In this document: in pieces, positions 1 to 5,758 of the stretch
How positions within the stretch are numbered: position 1 is the first letter of the stretch
Layout of the letters: every line of letters begins with the position of its first letter
Source: JALVDI01 sp039186435
Lineage (GTDB): Bacteria; Myxococcota_A; Polyangia; Polyangiales; Houyiibacteriaceae
Direction of reading: 5' to 3'
DNA length: 13,880 nucleotides
Assembly: GCA_039186435.1 (NCBI GenBank)
Contig: JBCDAA010000243.1
Coordinates: forward strand, 1-13,880
Translations under genes and position numbers: made by a program
Notes under the pieces: generated by a model
Told to the model about the DNA's origin: nothing
Databases searched by the model: none
What the model saw: only the letters and a program-made list of their open reading frames with translations

Positions 1-43
1 GCCTAGACCTCCCCCCACGGCGAGTGAATCCCCGCGGGTCCCC

Positions 44-117
44 CCTCCGATGACGCTTCGCGCTTCGCTTCGCTCGGAGGTTCGCGCTGTCCGCGAAGCT
101 CGTTCGGGGACGGACAG
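44..117. repeat. Inverted-repeat cluster downstream of the TPR gene
   Basis: This lies 45 bases past the stop of the minus-strand TPR gene, in the 161-base non-coding left edge. CCTCCGA (44-50) pairs with TCGGAGG (74-80). GCTTCGCG (55-62) can pair with CGCGAAGC (92-99). CTGTCCG (87-93) pairs with CGGACAG (111-117), extended inside by CGAA (94-97) with TTCG (103-106). The region between also repeats CGCTTCG (54-60 and 61-67). Several mutually exclusive folds are therefore possible. There is no T-run after any stem on either strand, so a classical intrinsic terminator is not supported, although a factor-dependent or structure-based 3' end for the TPR mRNA is possible. It could also be a copy of a dispersed palindromic element. 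The remaining bases, 1-43 and 118-161, show nothing I can name. Confidence 0.4.
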
Positions 118-161
118 ATCAGCTCAATGGGATGGGACCGTTGCGAGGGCCGTTGCCCGCC

Positions 162-3100
162 TCACTCTTCGAGCAAGCGCGCGCGCAGCGCACGATCCTG
201 TCTCCAGGGTTGAAGTCGAGCAAGAATCCGCACAGGCAGTGGGGACTCGCGAAAATGCGCGTGTTGGGCCGCAAGGTCTTGCTCGCCGAGTGCATGCGCA
301 ACGACCCATGCGTCCGCGGTCGGGGTGCTTACCTGCCGAAGCGCCTGCAACGCTTGACGAGTCTCGGGCTGCGCGCGGACAGTCTCAACCCAGGCGTCCG
401 TGCCGTCGAACGCGCTGAAAAAGAGCAGCGGACCCAGTGCTCGTTGTTGTTGTTCCAGCGCCTGCGCGAGCCCAGGCGTACTGCGCGATTCCAGGAGCGC
501 CACGGCGAGGAGCGCGCTCGCATGCACGACGTGAATGTCTGCGTCCGGCCACTCGATACTCCCGATCTCATGGGCGACCTGACGTAGCCCGTCCGTTTCA
601 TCGTGGTGGATTGCGAGGGTCATGGCCGCACGCGCGGCTAGGAGTTTGCCTGCTTCGCGGGTAGCTGCATGACCCGACGCAGCCGCTCGTTCCGCAACCC
701 GTTGTGCGATGGCGAGGTGTTCGGTCATGTCGCGCACGTCTTGCTCCGAACCATCGAGGAATCGTTGGTACCGTTGCGCGGCGTCGGCGTTGTGAAAGTC
801 GCGTGCCGAAACACGCTCGAAGATGCGGGCGAGGCACTCTGCGTCTTCCGAATTTGCAGTCTCGTCCGCGAGTTCACACATCGCGAGCTCTTCCTCGTGG
901 GCAGCGCTCGTTCCCGGAGAGAGCACACGCATCTGCTGCCATAGGTCGATGCTGCGACGGATGGAGGGGTCATTGCGCAGCCTCGTTTTGACTTCGGCAG
1001 ACTTGGGTCCTTGCATCAATGCCGAGAGCAGCGTTCTGGCCGAAGACGTGTCGGGGCGAAGAACGCGTGTGCGAACGAAGCGGTCCAAGACTCGAATGCG
1101 ACCCTGGCGCCCGAGCAGACTGGCGAGGTTGCCCACGACGAGGGCCGTGTCAGGGGCCTGCCGTACCGCACGCTCCAATAGGCGCGTGGCGCGTTCAAGA
1201 TCCCTTGGATCACCTGTGCACTCGAACCGTCGCTGATACGCGACCGCGGCGTTGTTGCTCGCGGCTTGGTTGCTATCGGCGTCCGCTTCGAAGCGTTGCG
1301 CAACGTCTTGATAGATCTCGGCGGCTTCCTCGAGGTCACCGGCAACAAACGCTCGTTGTGCGCGGATGCTCGCGAGTCCATTCGCGACGAAGGGAAGATC
1401 CTGGGGAGCCCGCCGCAGCCAGCGTTCCTCTTCGTCAAAATCGGTCGCAAGGAGGGAGAGTAGGATTGCGGCCTCACCCTTCTCGGCGGGGCCACTTCCG
1501 TCGTAGGCGGCCTGAGCGTGCTGTCGAGCGAGGGCTTCGATGCCGAGGTCACGGTAGACGCGCGCGACCATCAACTGCATGGCCGGGCCCTGGGTGACGA
1601 GCTGACCGAGTTCGCGATCGCCGTCTTCGACGCTCCCCATCCGGTGGTACACGCGCCCAAGTCCAAGATGGTACTCGGGCGCACCTTCGGCTTGCTGTCG
1701 AATCGAGAGAAACACCTGCTCCGCTTCGGCCAGGAGAGACTCGCGGGCCTCGCGGGACGCTTCCGCGCGCTGCAGCTTGATCATGGCGAGGCCCAGCGCC
1801 GAAGGCACGACGCCAGAGGTTGCTTCGACCCGGGCACGCAAGTCGGCGAGGGTTGGATTCGAATCCAAACGTTCGCGTACGTACTCAGAGTACGCAGCCT
1901 GTGCTTCTTGGTCGTTTGTGACGCTTTGGAGCCGCTGATCCAAGCCCGGTGGATATTCTCCACGTTCGACCTTTCGATCGAGCTCGTCGATGACCCTTCG
2001 GATGGCGACGTCCAGCGCATGCGACGCTTCCTGAAAGGGCGGCAGGAGTTCTCGGACGTGACGGGTCAGCAGCGCGTCGGCTTCCTCGAGTTGTCCCGCG
2101 TCCCGCAACGCAAGAGCGTACGACTCGAGCGCCGGGGACGACATCGTTCCTGGACGAATGCCTTCCCAAAGCGCGAGCGAATCCGCCGGGTTTTGAACTC
2201 GCAGGGCGTGCCCGAGCGCCGCCAAAAGCGAGTGGTCGCCAGGGAAGCGCTCCAGCTGGGCGCGAAGCGCGTCCGCGTCGCCGGACTCGAGCGCTAGCTC
2301 GCGCTCTGGGTCTGCCAAGCGAGCCCGCGCGTCTTCAAGCTTCGCTTGGACATGCTCGCGTGCTTCGACGTGCGCTGGTTGCTCGAGAAACGCCGAGGAG
2401 TCGATTTCTGTCAGCGCTTCCGGTGATTCGATACGGGTGACGAGCGTCGCGAATTGTCGATCGGCAGTTTCGGTACCAATGTACCGGCTGCATCGGCGGA
2501 GTGCGGCAAGCGGCCAGTCTGGCGCGAGCAACCCTGCGACGACCAAATCAGCTTCACGAAGCTCAGCTTGGGCTTGTTCGGAATGTGGTCCGGCGAACCG
2601 AACCGCCAACGCCATGAGCGTCGTGCGCGCTTCGGCGTGCATAAGATCTTGGGACCCCACCTGCTCCGCCCACCGTTGCGCTGCACCAAAGATCTGTGCG
2701 CGAGCACCGATGACTCGAGGGGGCAGCGTGTCGATGCGAAGCGCAACGCGCTCCGCCTCATCGATTCGCGCTGGTGTCATCGGTTCTTCGACGCGGGCGA
2801 GGAGCGATTGAGCGAGCTGAGTCGCCGCTCGCTCGCTTGCATCAGGCGCGTCGTGCGCATGCTCTTGAACGAAACGTGTGAGTTCCTGCGCTGCCGCTTC
2901 ACCCTCGAGCCCGGCGAGGGCATCGAGCTCGCGCTCGGCTCTACGCCCCGGGGCGTTCCACCAGCTCGCCACGAACAAACCGACGACCGCCAACACGCCG
3001 AGTCCGATCACGGCACGCCGCCACCAGATCGCAAAGGAACTCAGGCGCTCTTTCGCGAGAAAGAGCCAACCATCGCCACCTTGTGGAAGCACGCGAAAGG

Positions 3101-3731
3101 CAGCCACCGGAAAGACGGGAACAAACAACGCAGTCAGCGTCTGCGTTGCGACGTAGGTCCCATCGGATCGGGCGTCGCGCCGCCCGTAAAGCATGAACCC
3201 AAAACCGTTGATGGTACCCAGGGTAGGCGCGCCACCCGTCAGCGGACGCGGTGCGTTGACGGCTTGGCGCACTGCGGATGCGAGATCCTCGTCGTTTGTT
3301 TCGATGCTGCGGAGCACACGATCTGCGGCTGTGTAGTCGTTACGGCGCTGCAGCCATCGGGCGTGCATAAGCCGCGCGTACAGGAGTTTGTCGCGCCCTG
3401 CAGCGCGCACTTCGCTGAGGAGTGGCTCCGGCGCGAGTTGTTCGGCGAGGTCTCGCGCAGCTCTCTCGACTCTTGCGTCGGAGATAACCCCTGCAAGAGT
3501 CGCGATCTCAATCGCAAATCCGGCGAGTCCTTGCTTGGCGGAGACCGCAGCGTCTCCTTCGAGTTCATCGACGAACGACACGCAGCTCTCGAGACGCGTC
3601 CACACGTCATGGAGGTCGCGCAGCGTCCATACTTTCGCGTCCGGATCGGGACACATCGCGTCGGAGTCGAGTGTCGTACCAATCGCATCAAGCGCGGATA
3701 CGAAGCGCTCCAGGTCCTCGTTTTCCACCAT
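162..3731 (-). CDS. Large membrane-anchored TPR-repeat protein
   Basis: A 1189-residue protein of unknown specific function. Residues 1-170 are helical and soluble. Residues 172-215 form a module with INGFGFMLYGRRD, DGTYVATQ and a hydrophobic stretch (TALFVPVFPVAAF, about 200-212). From memory this NGxGxxLYGxRDxxxDGSYVxT-FxPxxPL pattern recurs in bacterial membrane proteins. A transmembrane helix follows at about 239-258, after a WWRR border. The remaining 930 residues are Ala/Glu/Arg/Leu-rich helical hairpins typical of degenerate TPRs (for example around EYHLGLGRVYHRMGSVEDG), usually a protein-binding scaffold. The start is set by a purine-rich GAGGGGG directly before ATG-GTG. The GTG at 3728 has better spacing and may be the true start. 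The frame stays open upstream to a TAG near 3886, but with no ATG, GTG or TTG. Base composition looks less GC-rich than in the neighbouring vWA gene. Family-level call only; no enzymatic motif seen. Confidence 0.85.
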   Translation of the reverse strand: MVENEDLERFVSALDAIGTTLDSDAMCPDPDAKVWTLRDLHDVWTRLESCVSFVDELEGDAAVSAKQGLAGFAIEIATLAGVISDARVERAARDLAEQLAPEPLLSEVRAAGRDKLLYARLMHARWLQRRNDYTAADRVLRSIETNDEDLASAVRQAVNAPRPLTGGAPTLGTINGFGFMLYGRRDARSDGTYVATQTLTALFVPVFPVAAFRVLPQGGDGWLFLAKERLSSFAIWWRRAVIGLGVLAVVGLFVASWWNAPGRRAERELDALAGLEGEAAAQELTRFVQEHAHDAPDASERAATQLAQSLLARVEEPMTPARIDEAERVALRIDTLPPRVIGARAQIFGAAQRWAEQVGSQDLMHAEARTTLMALAVRFAGPHSEQAQAELREADLVVAGLLAPDWPLAALRRCSRYIGTETADRQFATLVTRIESPEALTEIDSSAFLEQPAHVEAREHVQAKLEDARARLADPERELALESGDADALRAQLERFPGDHSLLAALGHALRVQNPADSLALWEGIRPGTMSSPALESYALALRDAGQLEEADALLTRHVRELLPPFQEASHALDVAIRRVIDELDRKVERGEYPPGLDQRLQSVTNDQEAQAAYSEYVRERLDSNPTLADLRARVEATSGVVPSALGLAMIKLQRAEASREARESLLAEAEQVFLSIRQQAEGAPEYHLGLGRVYHRMGSVEDGDRELGQLVTQGPAMQLMVARVYRDLGIEALARQHAQAAYDGSGPAEKGEAAILLSLLATDFDEEERWLRRAPQDLPFVANGLASIRAQRAFVAGDLEEAAEIYQDVAQRFEADADSNQAASNNAAVAYQRRFECTGDPRDLERATRLLERAVRQAPDTALVVGNLASLLGRQGRIRVLDRFVRTRVLRPDTSSARTLLSALMQGPKSAEVKTRLRNDPSIRRSIDLWQQMRVLSPGTSAAHEEELAMCELADETANSEDAECLARIFERVSARDFHNADAAQRYQRFLDGSEQDVRDMTEHLAIAQRVAERAAASGHAATREAGKLLAARAAMTLAIHHDETDGLRQVAHEIGSIEWPDADIHVVHASALLAVALLESRSTPGLAQALEQQQRALGPLLFFSAFDGTDAWVETVRAQPETRQALQALRQVSTPTADAWVVAHALGEQDLAAQHAHFRESPLPVRILARLQPWRQDRALRARLLEE

Positions 3732-3743
3732 ACCCCCTCGTTT

Positions 3744-3775
3744 GAACGCAGCGCGTTCGGCGGAAAGAACTTCCG
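3744..3775 (-). promoter_or_regulatory. Two tandem hairpins in the TPR gene leader
   Basis: Read on the minus strand, CGGAA-GTTCT-TTCCG (3775-3761) is followed after two bases by GAACGC-GCT-GCGTTC (3758-3744). The second stem ends 12 bases before the ATG, immediately ahead of the GAGGGGG ribosome-binding site. Both stems are perfect. Placement next to the ribosome-binding site would allow control of translation initiation or mRNA stability, but there is no T-run (so no attenuator) and no riboswitch core that I recognise. The structure is visible; the role is inferred. Confidence 0.35.
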
Positions 3776-3809
3776 AAGAGGCAATGTGCTTGACTTGCTC
3801 AGGGGTGTC

Positions 3810-3856
3810 GAGCCATTCGTTTGCAGCTCTCCCGAGCGGTTGAGCCAGTTTGCAGC
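3810..3856. repeat. Spaced imperfect direct repeat upstream of the TPR gene
   Basis: GAGCCA-TTC-GTTTGCAGC (3810-3827) is repeated as GAGCCA-GTTTGCAGC (3842-3856), identical over 15 bases except for a three-base insertion, with start points 32 bases apart. Both copies lie in the 164-base interval between the TPR gene and the YHYH peptide gene, about 80-125 bases upstream of the TPR start. This is where tandem operator half-sites would sit, but a decayed duplication is equally possible. No matching -10/-35 pair is convincing. Confidence 0.35.
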
Positions 3857-3895
3857 GGGAGCGCTAGAAGTTGCTTGCCTGCGCGCGTCGCGACT

Positions 3896-4141
3896 CTAAC
3901 GCGAGAAACCGAGCGTCGTGCGCTCGGTGAGTCCGTCCGCTGAGTCGCTGGTCGAGCAGCTCCGTGGCTCGCATTCGCATCCGCAGCCTCGCGCGCGATG
4001 ACAGTGGCAGGCCCCGGTACTGCGGTTGTGATGGCAGCCGCAGCGGTTGAGCCCGCCGCCGTGGGCAGCCGCGAGGGAGGCCCAGGGAACGAGGATTGCG
4101 CCGAGGAGTGCGCCCAGCGCGGCGCCGCGGATCACGCGCAT
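3896..4141 (-). CDS. Exported Cys/His-rich YHYH-type small protein
   Basis: 81 residues. Residues 1-26 are a signal peptide: an MRVIRG n-region, a hydrophobic AALGALLGAILVPW core and an ASLAAA cleavage region. The mature part opens with HGGGLNRCGCHHNRSTGACH. This matches, from memory, the HxGGTDxNGCHxNxKTGxYHCH pattern of bacterial YHYH-domain small proteins, here with Cys at extra positions. Eight Cys (34, 36, 45, 47, 53, 55, 57, 62) and five His (27, 37, 38, 46, 48) fall in about 36 residues, so metal binding in the periplasm or disulfide packing is plausible but not shown. The ATG at 4141 was chosen because the signal peptide starts there; the frame runs open to 4234 but would overlap the vWA gene. 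A weak AGGGA lies nine bases upstream. It starts 20 bases after the vWA stop, probably in the same transcript. Confidence 0.7.
   Translation of the reverse strand: MRVIRGAALGALLGAILVPWASLAAAHGGGLNRCGCHHNRSTGACHCHRARGCGCECEPRSCSTSDSADGLTERTTLGFSR
3902..3928 (-). terminator. Possible terminator overlapping the 3' end of the YHYH gene
   Basis: On the minus strand, ACCGAGCG-CACGA-CGCTCGGT forms a perfect eight-base-pair stem with a five-base loop (3928-3908), followed by TTCTC. It sits inside the last ten codons, 9 bases before the TAG at 3898-3896. The T-tract is short and interrupted, so this is a weak intrinsic terminator at best. It would end the vWA-YHYH transcript before the TPR gene. It may simply be a coding coincidence in GC-rich DNA. 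Confidence 0.35.
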
Positions 4142-4161
4142 CCGGGACGTCCCTGTCCGCA

Positions 4162-5274
4162 CTAGATCAGCGGCCCAGGGCAGCCGAAGTCGACGTCGAC
4201 GCTCGCGACGCTGCCCGATTGCACGGCCGTGCACTCTGCGCCGTAGAAGGTGATCGTGTTGGTGGTCGGGTCGTAGTCCCAGCCGCTCGTCCGACTCGGG
4301 TTGCGCGGGATCAACATGCCGCCATCGAAGGAGACGCGGAAGAGCATTGGATCGCGCGGGGGCCCGTCGAGTTCGACGGTGCAGCTCGGCGGAATGACCT
4401 CGGCCGCGATCATGTCGAGCGCGGCGCTGAGCTCCCCGGCGGTTGCGGCGTTGAAGGGCCGGGTGGTTCCTCCGGCGGTGGCCATACGCATGAGCGCGCC
4501 CGCGTCGCCGGCAAATCCAGAGCCGAAGCCGATGACGTAGGTGGAGATTCCGTCGGCGCTAAGCGCTTCGATCGCCGCCACGGTCTCGTCGACGGTTTCC
4601 TCCGTGCCCCCGTCGGGGAGCTCGGGGCCGCAGTTCGGGAGCCCGTCGGTGGCGAGGAGGACGTAGCGCCCGACGTCGTTGACGGGAATGGTGCCGTAGT
4701 AGGCACGCGCAGCGTCGAGGGAGGTGTGCGTCGGCGTCGCGCCACTGTTGGAGAACGCGCACCGAAAGAAATCATCCTCGAGGGCGCCGACGGTGGCGTT
4801 GATCGCGGACGCGTTGCGCGGCGCGATGGGGTTGTCGACATTGCCCGGTCCGCAGGCGCCGCTTCCGGGGTAGAGCATCAGCCCGAAGTTGATGCGCGCG
4901 TCGAACTCGGTGACGGTGCTGATCAGCGCGTCCTTCATGATGCTCAGCTTCGTGGTCATCGACGGCGACAGGGGATTGAGCGGCGTGCACATCGAGCCGG
5001 AGATGTCGACGACGAGAAGCATGTCGGGGGGATCGCCGACGATCTCGGTTGGCACCGGCGTGGTCATGTCACAGGGCGCATCCGGGGGTGGACTGGAATC
5101 GCGAACCCCGACGTCCGGTCGCGCTGCATCGCGCCGCATCGGCGGGGCATCGACCGACGCATCCGTTCCTGCTGCGTCCATGCCGCCGCCGCCTGTGTCA
5201 CGTCCGCCGGGTCGTGAGCTTCCCGAAGGGCTGCACCCAACGAGCGCAGCTACGATCATGATCCATCCCCGCAT
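4162..5274 (-). CDS. vWA-domain lipoprotein
   Basis: 370 residues. The N-terminus MRGWIMIVAALVGC is a lipoprotein signal with lipobox LVGC (Cys14 lipidated). A disordered Gly/Asp/Pro/Arg-rich linker runs to about residue 83 and is typical of myxobacterial surface lipoproteins. Residues 84-300 are a von Willebrand factor A domain with an intact metal-ion-dependent adhesion site: DISGS (Asp90, Ser92, Ser94), Thr180 in GATPT, and Asp210 in ATDG. Such domains bind a divalent metal and a protein ligand. The C-terminal 70 residues, with PPSCTVELD and FYGAECTAV, form a Cys-containing beta-rich tail of unknown role. Six further Cys in the domain suggest disulfides after export. The start codon lies directly at the signal peptide, with only a weak TAGGGT upstream. 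It is the first gene of a unit with the YHYH peptide. No partner or substrate is evident. Confidence 0.85.
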   Translation of the reverse strand: MRGWIMIVAALVGCSPSGSSRPGGRDTGGGGMDAAGTDASVDAPPMRRDAARPDVGVRDSSPPPDAPCDMTTPVPTEIVGDPPDMLLVVDISGSMCTPLNPLSPSMTTKLSIMKDALISTVTEFDARINFGLMLYPGSGACGPGNVDNPIAPRNASAINATVGALEDDFFRCAFSNSGATPTHTSLDAARAYYGTIPVNDVGRYVLLATDGLPNCGPELPDGGTEETVDETVAAIEALSADGISTYVIGFGSGFAGDAGALMRMATAGGTTRPFNAATAGELSAALDMIAAEVIPPSCTVELDGPPRDPMLFRVSFDGGMLIPRNPSRTSGWDYDPTTNTITFYGAECTAVQSGSVASVDVDFGCPGPLI

Positions 5275-5373
5275 GGCGGCACCCTAACGCAGTTTTTGAG
5301 CACCGTCCTATTTCAACGGCTGCGCGTTCGAACGAAACGAAGACCTGTCGCGGCTCTTCGAATGACCGCTCGT

Positions 5374-5644
5374 TCACGAATCGCTTCGAAACTTCCTCCA
5401 GTAGCCGTCGAGCGCGCGTTGGGCCGCTGCAGCGTTGCTGTTCTTTGACGTGGCGAACCATCAGAAACGCCGTTACCGCTTTCGATTGCGCGTCGTCGAG
5501 GGTAGCGAAGCGCTGCCGGAGATAGTCGTTGATCGCGCGATCGTCGTGATAGGTGAGGGCGCGGATGACGTGGTCGACCGCGCGCGTTCCGTGGTGTCGA
5601 AGCGCCCAGACGAGGTAGCGCGGAAGGTGAAAGCGCTGGCTTCT
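5374..5644 (-). pseudogene. Decayed C-terminal fragment of a small DUF6714-like protein gene
   Basis: No intact gene exists here, yet the minus strand reads as protein in two pieces. From 5644 one frame gives RSQ then RFHLPRYLVWALRHHG, through FATLDDAQSKAVTAFLMVRH to about 5441, preceded by an in-frame TGA (5647-5645). A one-base shift near 5437-5446 (gtcaaagaacagc) moves to a second frame reading SNAAAAQRALDGYWRKFRSDS and a TGA at 5376-5374. Joined, these give FxLPRYxxWAL, RFAxLxxxQxxAVxxFL and ALxxYW, the order I remember for DUF6714-type bacterial proteins, whose N-terminal half is missing. Truncation plus frameshift suggests a relic. A sequencing error could explain the frameshift but not the missing 5' half. 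The family assignment is from pattern memory. This fragment occupies most of the 484-base gap between the vWA gene and the DUF1592 gene. Confidence 0.5.
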
Positions 5645-5689
5645 TCACTTTCGTCGCTTTGGCGGGGGACGGAGTTCTTCACTTTCGTC
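5641..5689. repeat. 15-base direct repeat at the broken end of the relic gene
   Basis: TTCTTCACTTTCGTC occurs at 5641-5655 and again, identically, at 5675-5689, with start points 34 bases apart. The left copy lies across the point where the relic gene's readable frame ends. Short direct repeats of this kind are typical scars or substrates of slippage deletion or duplication. The 34-base period is not a multiple of three, so the duplication itself would shift the frame. Confidence 0.6.
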
Positions 5690-5726
5690 AGTTCGGTCCC
5701 CCCGACCGCGAATGGTTCGTAAGTGT

Positions 5727-5743
5727 GGCGCGGCCGCCGCGCC
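5727..5743 (+). promoter_or_regulatory. GC hairpin just upstream of the DUF1592 gene
   Basis: GGCGCGG (5727-5733), loop CCG, CCGCGCC (5737-5743): a perfect seven-base-pair stem, all G-C, ending 15 bases before the ATG at 5759. It contains the palindrome GCGGCCGC. It may act as a leader stem near the ribosome-binding region. If translation began at the upstream GTG (5723) it would lie in coding sequence instead. No T-run follows on either strand, so it is not a terminator. Confidence 0.35.
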
Positions 5744-5758
5744 CCGTACCGTCGAGAA

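Noticed and set aside
2454..3899. Long plus-strand open frame of 481 codons opposite the TPR gene
   Set aside because: No recognisable domains and no hydrophobic or catalytic pattern. It mirrors the codon bias of the minus-strand TPR gene, which has a coherent membrane and repeat architecture.
4096..5217. Plus-strand open frame opposite the vWA gene
   Set aside because: Low-complexity Arg/Gly/Val/Asp translation, whereas the minus strand has a lipobox and a full vWA metal site.
5724..5740. TGGCGCG resembling a sigma-54 -24 element before the DUF1592 gene
   Set aside because: The -12 TTGC element is missing at the required spacing, and the bases are explained by the GC hairpin.
5723..5758. 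GTG start for the DUF1592 gene
   Set aside because: It would add 12 Arg-rich residues ahead of the signal peptide and place the hairpin in coding sequence; kept only as an alternative.
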